A DNA stretch of 64,000 nucleotides from Prevotella sp. (GTDB lineage: Bacteria > Bacteroidota > Bacteroidia > Bacteroidales > Bacteroidaceae): assembly GCA_017449495.1 (NCBI GenBank), contig JAFTFO010000014.1, positions 62,001 to 126,000 of the forward strand, given 5' to 3'. The notes under the pieces are model-generated. The model had not been told where the DNA came from and did no database searches. It saw only the letters and a list, made by a program, of their open reading frames with translations. How positions within the stretch are numbered: position 1 is the stretch's first letter; each line of letters begins with the position of its first letter. Shown in pieces: positions 1-8,713 of the stretch. Made by a program: the position numbers and the translations under genes.

Positions 1-2
1 AG

Positions 3-2351
3 CAGGCCGTAGAGCAGTTGCTTAGTCAGTTCAAGGAATGTTGGAAGCAACCACAGCACCAGATACCCATTACGCTGAAAGCACCGACGGGAAGCGGCAA
101 GACATACATGACTGAGAAGTTCATCTGTGAACTGTCGAAACAGCCGGATTGGGTTCAAGACGTGGCATATGTATGGATTACTTTCAGCGATGACTTGGCA
201 ATGCAGAGCCGCGACAAGTTCATGGATTACTTCCCCACGTCGTTGCCTGGTCGATTGCTGACTATTCAGGACTTCCAGCAGGGTGCCATGCGTGAACGTG
301 ACATCATCTTCCTGAACTGGCAAAAGTTGGTCAGCAAGAGTGCAGAGAATCGTGTGCTTCGCCGCCCTGACGATGATAGAAACGAAAAGGAGCAGGGTTT
401 TTATTTCGAGGATGTTGTGGAGCTGACCCATGCCGAAGGGCGCGAGTTTGTGATGATCATCGACGAGAGCCACAAAAACGTAACCGATGCCGCTGTGCGT
501 GATGTTATTGGCCCCATCAATCCGAAGATAATCCTAAAAGTATCGGCTACACCTGAAAGCGAGCCGTCCTACTCTGATGTGCAGAACCATAGGGCTGGGT
601 TTGTAGAGGTGAAGCGTCAAGATGTGATTGACGCAGGCATGATTAAGCGTGAATTGGTATGCCAGACAGAAGAAGACATCAAGAGTCATGGCAATAAAGA
701 TCTTGACGAACTGTTGCTTGACTTGGCGATGGAACGCAGGGAGCAGTTGGTGGCAGACATCACCAAGTTTGGAATGGATGTAAATCCGCTAGTGATAATA
801 CAACTACCCAACAATACCAGTGTTGACACAGGCGACCAGACGAAAGAAGAGGTGGTTACCGACTATCTGACAAGTCATGGGGTGGAGCCAACAAGAATAG
901 CAAAGTGGTTTACCAATGAGAAAAAGCCGACTGGACTGGAAGACAACAATAGCCCCTACGACTACCTGCTTTTCAAGATGGCTGCTGGTACGGGCTGGGA
1001 CTGCCCGAGGGCACAAGTGCTGGTGATGCTGAGAGACATCCAGTCAGAAACTTTCCAGACACAAACCATCGGACGTATCGTAAGAATACCTGTAAGAGGG
1101 GTACCTGGCAGCGAAGTGTTCCAAACGGGTTACATCTATACCAACTATTCTCGCAAGGCAGTATTGGCTGGTGATTTCAAGGAGCCTGGCAATAAGCCGA
1201 AGGTGAATGTTGCAGAGAACGTTCTGGGTAGAGAAATCATCATTGATGAGTTGCTCCAATCAGAATATATGTCACGTGTTGACTATGGTGATTTGGGTAA
1301 GAGTTGGGAGTTTCAGCAGTGTCTTATCAAGACATTCAATGACTACTTTGGTATTACTGCTGAAGATATGTTCGATGTAGTGAAAGATAAACTCAGATTG
1401 AGGCACCTGCAAATCATTCCAAGGTTAGAGCAACAGATTGTTGTCAACGCGAAATTCAAAGACTTGGATCAAATCAGTTTCCACTTCAACGGCAACGACA
1501 TGAACCGTGAAGTGAGTCACCACGATGTGCAGAAACTATTCTCGAAGATATGCGTTGACTTGCTACGGGAACAGACAGACGACGATGCGAAGATTGCCAA
1601 TATCGCCCGTTCGTTTGGCACCCTTAAAAGTGCATTGCGTCTGTGGTTCAAGTCATACGCATTCAGAGAGGAAGACGATGATGCCCGCTATCGCATCTTC
1701 TTGGCGGATGTCATCAATAAAGGTTCAAACAGCATCTTTCGCTACTTGGTGACAAAGACTCTCAAAGACCATTTCCCTATGCGTGAGGAATATGTCAGAA
1801 AGCGCAGGGAGGAAGCCGAGCAGCAGGAAACAACCACTTTCCGGATTCAGAAAGTCTATGCCTATAGTGACGAATACGAGGGCATAGAAATGAAGCGTTG
1901 TTTGTTCAAGCCATTCTACATAGGTAAGGATTATATGGGCCGAGACAACGAATTGAAATTTGCAGAGTATCTTGATGGTCAGGAAAGCATTGAGTGGTGG
2001 ATGAAGAATGGCGACAGCGGCAAAGACTGGTTCTCAATTCGCTATTTCGACGAAACGTCACAAAGAAAGGAATTGTTCTATCCTGACTGGATTTACAAGA
2101 AGAAAGATGGCACCATCGGCATCTGGGACACTAAAGGAGGGCAGACAGCATCTTCCAAGGAAACCAAGAACAAAGCCGAAGAACTGCAACGGCACCTGAA
2201 GATTCTAAATAGCCATGACAGAGAGGGAATACGCTATGAAGGCGGTATTGTCAGGAAGGAAAATGGCATGTGGTATTGTAATAGTAGAGACGAGTATGTC
2301 TATCGGCAAGGGTCAACCGAAGGATGGAAGAATATGAATGAAGTGTTCTGA
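3..2351 (+). CDS. Type III restriction enzyme, Res (helicase/nuclease) subunit, 5' partial
   Basis: ATP-dependent translocase and endonuclease subunit of a type III restriction-modification system. The frame is open back to the window edge, and 782 codons are visible against roughly 900-1000 residues in the family, so the true start lies upstream. A Walker A motif (PTGSGKT) is at about 84-104 and a DEAD-like box (DESHK) at about 457-471. The SF2 motif VI (QTIGRIVRIP) is at about 1063-1092. Near the C-terminus YPDW followed by WDTKGG (about 2080-2142) fits the PD-(D/E)XK nuclease core placed there in Res proteins. The partner Mod methylase would be expected upstream, outside the window. Family assignment is strong; whether the system is intact cannot be judged. 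Confidence 0.85.
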   Translation, partial: QAVEQLLSQFKECWKQPQHQIPITLKAPTGSGKTYMTEKFICELSKQPDWVQDVAYVWITFSDDLAMQSRDKFMDYFPTSLPGRLLTIQDFQQGAMRERDIIFLNWQKLVSKSAENRVLRRPDDDRNEKEQGFYFEDVVELTHAEGREFVMIIDESHKNVTDAAVRDVIGPINPKIILKVSATPESEPSYSDVQNHRAGFVEVKRQDVIDAGMIKRELVCQTEEDIKSHGNKDLDELLLDLAMERREQLVADITKFGMDVNPLVIIQLPNNTSVDTGDQTKEEVVTDYLTSHGVEPTRIAKWFTNEKKPTGLEDNNSPYDYLLFKMAAGTGWDCPRAQVLVMLRDIQSETFQTQTIGRIVRIPVRGVPGSEVFQTGYIYTNYSRKAVLAGDFKEPGNKPKVNVAENVLGREIIIDELLQSEYMSRVDYGDLGKSWEFQQCLIKTFNDYFGITAEDMFDVVKDKLRLRHLQIIPRLEQQIVVNAKFKDLDQISFHFNGNDMNREVSHHDVQKLFSKICVDLLREQTDDDAKIANIARSFGTLKSALRLWFKSYAFREEDDDARYRIFLADVINKGSNSIFRYLVTKTLKDHFPMREEYVRKRREEAEQQETTTFRIQKVYAYSDEYEGIEMKRCLFKPFYIGKDYMGRDNELKFAEYLDGQESIEWWMKNGDSGKDWFSIRYFDETSQRKELFYPDWIYKKKDGTIGIWDTKGGQTASSKETKNKAEELQRHLKILNSHDREGIRYEGGIVRKENGMWYCNSRDEYVYRQGSTEGWKNMNEVF

Positions 2352-2354
2352 AGA

Positions 2355-2395
2355 TAATTCCGCCACAGTAAGAGCAGACTGCTATGGCGGAATTA
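2355..2395 (+). terminator. Stem-loop after the restriction gene
   Basis: An 11-bp perfect stem (2355-2365 with 2385-2395, TAATTCCGCCA) begins 4 bases after the Res stop codon. No clear T-tract follows, so it may act as a 3' processing or stability element rather than a classical intrinsic terminator. Confidence 0.5.
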
Positions 2396-2647
2396 GGGTA
2401 AGAGGGACTCTTCTGTTACATGCGAATTTACCACAAGAAGAAATCTGCTGATTATCAACTACTTCCAATTTTTATACGAATCTACAATGTATAGGTTGTA
2501 GTCGTAGTATTCATTGTTATGGATGGTGTTGGTGTCGAGTACACTACATTGCAATTTCGATGTTAAAACCATGCTATCCATGCTATGATTGAATCTATAC
2601 AATTGGTATTCAGGTAGTTGTTCATAGCATGGTTGGGCGTTAACCTT

Positions 2648-2680
2648 GCTATGATGGTGCTATGACCCTGCTATGAAAGA
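2648..2680. repeat. Three 11-bp direct repeats GCTATGAnnnn
   Basis: GCTATGA begins at 2648, 2659 and 2670, exactly 11 bases apart. Looser GCTAT copies occur at 2573 and 2582, with an inverted copy near 2624. The 11-bp register continues into the 22-bp repeats downstream. Confidence 0.75.
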
Positions 2681-2711
2681 GCCTTTGAAAATTATGGCGT
2701 TAGCGTTTGCC

Positions 2712-2777
2712 TATAGGCGAACGGTCGTTTGAGTATAGGCAAACGGTCATTCGAGTATAGGCAAACGGTAGAAAGGA
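2712..2777. repeat. Three 22-bp iteron-like direct repeats
   Basis: TATAGGCRAACGGT begins at 2712, 2734 and 2756, a strict 22-base spacing. The first copy also forms the right arm of an inverted repeat centred near 2713 (CGTTTGCC / AGGCGAACG). The spacing and head-to-tail order resemble iterons, but no replication initiator gene is nearby. Confidence 0.8.
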
Positions 2778-2817
2778 TAGGGTAAAACCCCTGTGATGAT
2801 GCCTGATTACCCCTATT

Positions 2818-2930
2818 AACAGGCATCAGAATCCCAGTAAACAGGCATCTGCAACAACGTTAGGAGGCATCATCAACAATGTTAGGAAGTATCAACAACA
2901 AAGTAAGGAGATAGAAGAAGATAGAGGAAG
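2818..2930. repeat. Degenerate 22-bp periodic repeats (AGGCATC / CAACAAYGTTAGG)
   Basis: AGGCATC begins at 2821, 2843 and 2865, with the variant AAGTATC at 2887. CAACAAYGTTAGG units in between keep the same 22-base spacing. The first unit pairs with an upstream inverted copy (TGATGCCTG at 2797-2805 with CAGGCATCA at 2820-2828). Confidence 0.7.
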
Positions 2931-3051
2931 ATAGCCGCTTCTCAGCGGCGGAAGATCAAAGATTTAGTTTGTAGTACACGGAGGGACAGGCACGATGTAA
3001 CATTTTTGAGTTTTGCATACTATTAAATAAAAAGGTGTAACTTTGCAAACA

Positions 3052-3083
3052 TTTGGCAGTTACGAGAAAAATATGTAACTTTG
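3052..3083 (+). promoter_or_regulatory. Bacteroidetes promoter for pectate lyase
   Basis: TTTG at 3052-3055, a 20-base spacer and TAACTTTG at 3076-3083 match the Bacteroidetes -33/-7 consensus. The ATG at 3124 follows after 40 bases. A second TAACTTTG at 3038-3045 could be a tandem promoter. Confidence 0.75.
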
Positions 3084-3123
3084 CAGCCGAATGATCATTC
3101 ACGAACTTACACATTTAGGAAAA

Positions 3124-4479
3124 ATGAAAAAACTACTTTTTACATTAAGCACGTTTGTATGGTCGTTGTCGGTGATGGCTGCCGACTACGACCTGGGCAG
3201 TCCTTTCGGCTTCTGCACCTGTTCTTCTCGCACAGAGGCTGCCAGTACGTTTGACATGAATGGGGGCGGGTGGTACGCTTATCCTGTGCCCGATGATTTC
3301 GCGGGGAAAGTGATTGTGCTAACCTCCGACGGCTCCGATGTCGACATGAAAACAGTCATTCAGGATGGCATTAAGAATTATGATGTGATCATACTGGACG
3401 GCTCGAAGGGTGATTTCCTCGTGTCGAGCAGCATCAGCGTCACCTCAAGCAACAAGACCATCATCGGCATTAATCATGCCCGGCTTTGCACGCAGTGGCA
3501 TGTCACAGATGATTTAAAGGCAGCGCTCGACGCAGCCGGTGTGCCCAGCATGAGTACCAGTAGTGGTGGTGGCATGCTGCCAAACGGGACATCGGTCACA
3601 GAACAAGCTGAGTACAACACGCGGAAGATCATCATCGAGATGACCGGAGATAACGATGAGGGTTATCGCAAGGCGGGCATCTTCACCCTCAGCGGATGTC
3701 ACAACATCATCATCCGCAATGTGAGTTTCGTGGGCCCAGGCTCTATCGACGTGGGCGGCAACGACCTGATCTCGTGTATTAACAGCGCCAAGAACTGCTG
3801 GGTGGACCATTGTGACTTTACCGACGGCATGGACGGTAACTTCGATATCACCAAGAAGTCGGACTTCATCACCGTCAGCTGGTGTACCTTCAGCTACACA
3901 GACCGTTCGTACATGCACCAGAACACCAACCTCATCGGCAGCAGCGACAGCGAAGCAACAGGCTTCCTGAATACGACTTTCGCCTTCAACTGGTGGGGTA
4001 CTGGCTGTAGGCAGCGCATGCCTATGGCCCGTGTCGGCAAGATTCACATGCTGAACAATTACTTCAGCTGCACGACGGCGGGTAACTGCATCAACCCGCG
4101 AAAGAACTCAGAGTTCCTCATCGAGGGCAACTATTTCGAGAAGGGCGTGAAGAAATACTACAGTCAGAGTGGTGCTAAGGCCGTGACATGGAAATCGGAT
4201 AATTACATCGCTGAGGCGAGCAGTCTGCCTGCATCCACCGGTGCAGAGGTTACAATGCCATACACCTATACCGTCGCTCCTTATGGTGACGTGCCGGAAG
4301 TGGTCAAAGAGAAAGCTGGCGCCACTATCTTCACGGATGTTTCTACAGACATGAGTTTCTCTGGTCGTATCTCCGAAAGTTCCAGTAGCTTACCCTTCTA
4401 TTCTCTCAGCGGTCAGCGCGTGAACGACAGCTATCGCGGCATTGTGATTCAGAATGGGAAGAAACTGATCAGGCGTTAA
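3124..4479 (+). CDS. Secreted pectate lyase, polysaccharide lyase family 1
   Basis: Probably cleaves polygalacturonate by beta-elimination outside the cytoplasm. I chose the ATG at 3124 because it gives a clean signal peptide (MKKLLFTLSTFVWSLSVMA) after AGGA; the in-frame ATG at 3091 lies too close to the promoter box. The middle of the 451-aa protein carries PL1 hallmarks: WVDHCDFTDG, then SDFITVSWCTF and FNWWGTGCRQRMPMARVGKIH, the last including the expected catalytic Arg region. The C-terminus (YSLSGQRV, then GKKLIRR) matches the tail on other exported proteins of this window and may be a type IX or related sorting signal. It is transcribed alone. The LRR gene downstream has its own -7 box. 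Confidence 0.88.
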   Translation: MKKLLFTLSTFVWSLSVMAADYDLGSPFGFCTCSSRTEAASTFDMNGGGWYAYPVPDDFAGKVIVLTSDGSDVDMKTVIQDGIKNYDVIILDGSKGDFLVSSSISVTSSNKTIIGINHARLCTQWHVTDDLKAALDAAGVPSMSTSSGGGMLPNGTSVTEQAEYNTRKIIIEMTGDNDEGYRKAGIFTLSGCHNIIIRNVSFVGPGSIDVGGNDLISCINSAKNCWVDHCDFTDGMDGNFDITKKSDFITVSWCTFSYTDRSYMHQNTNLIGSSDSEATGFLNTTFAFNWWGTGCRQRMPMARVGKIHMLNNYFSCTTAGNCINPRKNSEFLIEGNYFEKGVKKYYSQSGAKAVTWKSDNYIAEASSLPASTGAEVTMPYTYTVAPYGDVPEVVKEKAGATIFTDVSTDMSFSGRISESSSSLPFYSLSGQRVNDSYRGIVIQNGKKLIRR

Positions 4480-4552
4480 TGACTCGTCAGGGGCAGATAA
4501 TTGTCTTAATGAAAAACTTGTCCTTTTTCTTGCTCGTTTCAGAAATCTTTCG

Positions 4553-4560
4553 TAACTTTG
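4553..4560 (+). promoter_or_regulatory. -7 box before the LRR protein gene
   Basis: TAACTTTG at 4553-4560 has an imperfect -33 match (CTTG at 4529-4532, spacer 20). The ATG at 4599 follows 38 bases later. Confidence 0.6.
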
Positions 4561-4598
4561 CATCTTGATTAGGTGAAATGTAATTAAGTCACAAAATA

Positions 4599-7500
4599 AT
4601 GAGAAGATCATCTTTATTTGTACTTGCGCTCATCATGGCCTTGTCGTCATTCTCGCTTGGCGTCAGCTTGTCGTATGATGCGAACCCCTTTGCCGACGAC
4701 GAGACAGAGGTTGCCGAAGGCACCGAAGAGGAGGGCGAAGAGGAAGAAAAAGAACCAGTAGAGAACTTTACCGTCGAGGGTGTCATGTATCACGTGACGG
4801 CTGAGGACGTGGTAGAGGTTGAGGGTGCTGAAGCAGATGCCACCAGCATCGTCATCCCCAAGGAAGTGGAGTATGAGGAGGTAACCTATAAGGTGACCAC
4901 CATCATCGAGAAGGCTTTCTCGAAGAATGTGACGCTGGCTAAGGTTGAAGTGTCCGAAGGCGTAGAGAAGATTGGTGACTCTGCCTTCGAGAGTTGCTCG
5001 AGGCTGGAGTCCGTCATTATTCCGAAGTCGGTGAAGGAACTGGGACAATCGCTCTTCTCGGGATGCGACCGACTGGCTAAGGTTGAGATTGGCTGTGACG
5101 TGAAGGAGATAGACAAGAATCTCTTCTCGAACTGTACGGGTCTGGAGACGCTGGAGCTGAAAGGCGACATCGGTAAGATTGCCGAGTCGGTCTTCGAAGG
5201 TCATAAGAAACTGAAGTCGGTCACATTTGAAGGTAATATCGACGAGATCGGCAAGAGTGCCTTTAAGGACTGTAGCAGTCTGGAGACGTTCGATCTCAAC
5301 CAGAGGAAGACGGTGAAGAAGATGGGTGAGTCGGCCTTTGAAGGCTGTACAAGCCTGAAGAAATTCTTCATCCCCGGCAGTGTGGAGGTGATTGAGAAGT
5401 CGACCTTCAAGGGCTGCGAGAAGTTAGTTGATCTCGAGATTGAGACAGGCGTGAAGGAGATCGGCGAGTCGGCTTTCGAAGGCTGTAGCAGTCTGGAAAA
5501 GGTGACCATTCCCAGTACGGTGAAGCGGGTGGGTGAGATGGCCTTTAAGGACTGTGCCAAGCTGACCACCGTCGAACTGGAGGAGGGCGTCGAGGAAATC
5601 GGTGACTCGGCCTTCGTGGGCTGTGGTGAGTTGAAGATGGTGACCATCCCTGCCTCGGTGAAGGAAATCGGAGAGTCGGTCTTTGAGGGCAGTAGCCTGG
5701 AGGAGCTGACCATCCCCGCCTCGATGAAGGTGATCAAGACTTCGGCCTTCAAGAACAGTGAAAAGTTGAAGAAGGTGAAGATGGAAGACGGCGTCGAGGA
5801 GATTGGCGACTCGGCTTTCGTGGGTTGTATCGGCCTGGGGGAGTTGGAGTTCTCTCAGACGCTGAAGAAGATTGGTGAGTCGGCCTTTAGCGGCTGTAAC
5901 GCCCTGACGGAGATTGTCATACCCGACAAGGTGGAGGAAATTGGAGAAGCCGCCTTTAAGGATTGTGAGAAAGTGGATTCGTTGCAGCTTGGCGAGAGTC
6001 TGGCGAAGATCGGAGAGTCGGCTTTCGAGGGCTGTAAGGTGCTGCCGTCGGTGATTCTGCCAGAGGGTCTTACCTCGATAGAGAAGGCTGCCTTTAAGGA
6101 CTGCGACAGTCTGAAATGGGTGCAGGTGGAGTTCAAGGAACCGTTCGACATAGAACTCAGCGTGTTTGAGGGTATTCATCAGGAGTCGGTTCTGAAGGTG
6201 CCCAAGGGCTCGAGGGCTGCGTTTATGATGAAGGACGGCTGGGCCGAGCACTTTGCAAAGATTGTCGGTGGCGAATATAAGGTGACGATTGTCGCCACGG
6301 GTGACGGTGAAGCCATTTGCAAACAAGACTCGTTGTTGCCTGCACCTGTCGACTCTCTGCTGAGCGACACCCTGTCAGTCAGGAGTGAATCGATGGAGCT
6401 GACCTTCATGGAGGGCGACTCCGTGATGGTGGCTTTCATGTCGGACAAGGGTTATCAGATCATGGACGTGACAGTGAACGACATGGTCATCACGGATAGT
6501 CTGTTTGCCGATATCTATGCTGCCGACACGCTCACTACTGAAAAGCCCAGGTTTGGTGAATATACCATCGCCTATCTTGATCAGGACTTTACGGTGGCCG
6601 TGGCCTATGAGCGGATTCACTATCGACTGGTTGTAACAGCTATCGGTAAGGGTCGTGTCATCTTCCAGGACGAGGCTGTGGAAGACACTACCGCCACCTT
6701 CAGAATAGAGGACGGACTGGATGCCTTCATCACTTTCAGTCCTGAAGATAAATGGCGTATAAAGAGTGTCACCGTCGACAGTCTCGATATCACGTCGGAA
6801 CTGGGAAAATACCAGTATTCTATCAAGAACATCAAGAAGAATACGACGCTGGTGGCCGAATATGAGGAGATACCTATCAACAAGTTTATCCTGACGGTGT
6901 ACGTGTCGGGGCAGGGTGAGGTAGCCGTTGACGACCAGACCGTCATTCGTGATGATTCGTGGTCGGCCTTCTTCAATGAAGACACGACGGCAGTGCTCAC
7001 CTTCAGGCCAGATACCGGCTATGAGACGAAGTATCTGAGAGTGAATGGAACAGATGTGACGACGGCTATTGCCGACAATCAGTATACTATCAGCGGCATC
7101 CGTGCAGACATCAATGTGAACGTGTCGTTCGCTGCTGTGGATATGAACTTTGAAAAGGATGGTATCAGCTATCAGGTGTCATCGTTTACCGATCGCCAGG
7201 TCACCATCACCTCCGCAGACCAGACCACTCGTGTGATGGAGGTGCCAGCTACCGTGTCGTACATGGATAACAACTGGCAAGTGGTAGGCATTAAGGAAAA
7301 CGCGCTGTCGAATTGTACAGACCTGACTGCCGTGATCTGGAACCCATCGGTACCGTTCAAGGCCATCGTCGACAACCCGAACTTCCTGCTCTATGTGAGC
7401 AATGCAAAGTATGTAGCCTGGGCAGACCAGAACGCCGTGGTGGACGGTAAGGCTCAGACCATCACCCTGACCGACGCCAAGAGTGGAAATGACTTCTATT

Positions 7501-8246
7501 GTCCGCGTGCCTTCACGGCAGAGAAGATTTCATACACCCACACCTATTCGATGGAGACAGGCATCACTGAGGCTAAGGGATGGGAGACCATCGCCCTGCC
7601 ATACGATGTGCAGACGATCAGCCACTCCAGTGCCGGCAAGATTATCCCCTTTAAGTCGTGGACCGCAGAGAGCGAGGAGAAGCCTTTCTGGCTCTATGAA
7701 CTGAGCTCTGGTGGCTATCAGGAGGCTGAAGGCATCAAGGCCAATACACCTTATTTAATAAGTATGCCGAACAACAGCCTGTATCTGAATGAATACAGGA
7801 TTGTCGGAAAGATCACCTTCGCGTCGGAGAATGTGGAAGTCAAGGCTTCCAACGACCTGCGCAGTGTCAAATATAGCGACAGGACCTTCGTGCCTAACTT
7901 CAGCAACCAGAGTGACGAGTCGATTCTGGCGTTGAACGTGAATAACGACATTGTGACGTACTCGGCGGCAGATAAAGGCAGTCAGTTCGTGAAAGGACTG
8001 CGGGCGGTGCATCCCTTCGAGGCTTATATGACGACGACCTCGAACACCCGTGCAATCAATGTGCTGGATGGTATGACTACCAGCATCAAGGCCGTGAACC
8101 GCATGACTGACGAGACGGCTCAGGCAGTCAACGTCTATGACGTGCGGGGTGTACTCGTCAAGCGCTACGCCTCGGTGACGGAACTCGGTAATGGACTGAA
8201 GCCCGGCGTCTATGTGGTGCAGGGAAAGAAAATAATCATTAAATAG
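4599..8246 (+). CDS. BspA-type leucine-rich repeat surface protein
   Basis: Large 1215-aa exported protein, probably for adhesion or surface binding. A signal peptide (first ~26 residues) is followed by an acidic stretch rich in Glu. About 19 LRR_5/BspA repeats of ~23 residues run to about residue 535, recognisable by recurring AFEGCSSL/AFKDCAKL units. From about residue 560 to 850 there are three beta-rich modules of InlB B-repeat type (starts near YKVTIVATG, YRLVVTAIG and FILTVYVSG). A further region carries one more LRR-like unit (ALSNCTDL). The end, GVYVVQGKKIIIK, resembles the sorting tails of the other secreted proteins here. The repeats are nearly identical at DNA level, so unequal recombination could change their number. 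The BACON lipoprotein follows 14 bp later. Confidence 0.85.
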   Translation: MRRSSLFVLALIMALSSFSLGVSLSYDANPFADDETEVAEGTEEEGEEEEKEPVENFTVEGVMYHVTAEDVVEVEGAEADATSIVIPKEVEYEEVTYKVTTIIEKAFSKNVTLAKVEVSEGVEKIGDSAFESCSRLESVIIPKSVKELGQSLFSGCDRLAKVEIGCDVKEIDKNLFSNCTGLETLELKGDIGKIAESVFEGHKKLKSVTFEGNIDEIGKSAFKDCSSLETFDLNQRKTVKKMGESAFEGCTSLKKFFIPGSVEVIEKSTFKGCEKLVDLEIETGVKEIGESAFEGCSSLEKVTIPSTVKRVGEMAFKDCAKLTTVELEEGVEEIGDSAFVGCGELKMVTIPASVKEIGESVFEGSSLEELTIPASMKVIKTSAFKNSEKLKKVKMEDGVEEIGDSAFVGCIGLGELEFSQTLKKIGESAFSGCNALTEIVIPDKVEEIGEAAFKDCEKVDSLQLGESLAKIGESAFEGCKVLPSVILPEGLTSIEKAAFKDCDSLKWVQVEFKEPFDIELSVFEGIHQESVLKVPKGSRAAFMMKDGWAEHFAKIVGGEYKVTIVATGDGEAICKQDSLLPAPVDSLLSDTLSVRSESMELTFMEGDSVMVAFMSDKGYQIMDVTVNDMVITDSLFADIYAADTLTTEKPRFGEYTIAYLDQDFTVAVAYERIHYRLVVTAIGKGRVIFQDEAVEDTTATFRIEDGLDAFITFSPEDKWRIKSVTVDSLDITSELGKYQYSIKNIKKNTTLVAEYEEIPINKFILTVYVSGQGEVAVDDQTVIRDDSWSAFFNEDTTAVLTFRPDTGYETKYLRVNGTDVTTAIADNQYTISGIRADINVNVSFAAVDMNFEKDGISYQVSSFTDRQVTITSADQTTRVMEVPATVSYMDNNWQVVGIKENALSNCTDLTAVIWNPSVPFKAIVDNPNFLLYVSNAKYVAWADQNAVVDGKAQTITLTDAKSGNDFYCPRAFTAEKISYTHTYSMETGITEAKGWETIALPYDVQTISHSSAGKIIPFKSWTAESEEKPFWLYELSSGGYQEAEGIKANTPYLISMPNNSLYLNEYRIVGKITFASENVEVKASNDLRSVKYSDRTFVPNFSNQSDESILALNVNNDIVTYSAADKGSQFVKGLRAVHPFEAYMTTTSNTRAINVLDGMTTSIKAVNRMTDETAQAVNVYDVRGVLVKRYASVTELGNGLKPGVYVVQGKKIIIK

Positions 8247-8260
8247 GAAAGGAGGTCAGT

Positions 8261-8671
8261 ATGAATCGCATGATGAAGAAAACAACGCTATATTTGTTTA
8301 TGATGGTGGCCTTCATGGCCTGTGGTGGTGGCGATGATGAAGACGATAACGTCAAGAAGCCTGATTATATCGCCGCTAATGAAGAGTTGGAGATGCCAGA
8401 TGCCAACGAGACCACCCTGTCCATCAAAGCCAACTGTAAATGGACACTCTACCCAGAAGTTGACTGGCTGTCTGTTGATCCCGCCTCGGGAGAGAACAAC
8501 GGCAAGGTGACGATCACTGCCAGCCCGAACAAGACTGGCGCGAGAAGGTCGGGCACTATCTATATGAGGAATGAGGCGGGTACGCTGGAGAACAAGGTGG
8601 TCGTCAGTCAGAAGGCTGCACCTGAGAACAGCTTTGTACCAGAGCCGGGTGAGAATCCTCTGCCGGGATAG
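8261..8671 (+). CDS. BACON-domain lipoprotein
   Basis: Small 136-aa predicted lipoprotein. The lipobox (FMAC, followed by GGGDDEDD) puts Cys near residue 21, and the acidic residues after it fit surface export in Bacteroidetes. Residues about 50-120 form one BACON domain, with the typical WLSVDPASG and a final VVVSQK strand. BACON domains often bind carbohydrate or mucin or act as spacers, so a role beside the LRR protein at the surface is plausible. GGAGGT 4 bases before the ATG at 8261 is an unusually strong Shine-Dalgarno for this phylum and supports that start, though ATG at 8270 is possible. Probably co-transcribed with the LRR gene. Confidence 0.75.
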   Translation: MNRMMKKTTLYLFMMVAFMACGGGDDEDDNVKKPDYIAANEELEMPDANETTLSIKANCKWTLYPEVDWLSVDPASGENNGKVTITASPNKTGARRSGTIYMRNEAGTLENKVVVSQKAAPENSFVPEPGENPLPG

Positions 8672-8713
8672 TTTGTGTATGAGTTTAACGTTTTGAGTAT
8701 ATATTTATAAATT

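Larger units (their letters stand above)
2352..3123. other. Gene-free region holding hairpins, phased repeats and two promoter boxes
   Basis: No convincing gene lies in these 772 bases. They hold a stem-loop just after the restriction gene, 11-bp and 22-bp direct repeats between about 2648 and 2930, short inverted repeats (2704-2723, 2797-2828, 2934-2949), and two TAACTTTG boxes before the pectate lyase (3038 and 3076). Confidence 0.8.

Noticed and set aside
2712..2777. Plasmid replication origin with iterons
   Set aside because: No initiator (Rep) gene, DnaA boxes or partition genes are visible; I keep it only as iteron-like.
2648..2930. CRISPR-like array
   Set aside because: Repeat units are contiguous 11/22-mers without unique spacers, and no cas genes are present.
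5201..6326. Long open frames on the minus strand opposite the LRR gene
   Set aside because: They mirror the repeated LRR codons, have no start signals and the plus-strand product is clearly a real LRR protein.
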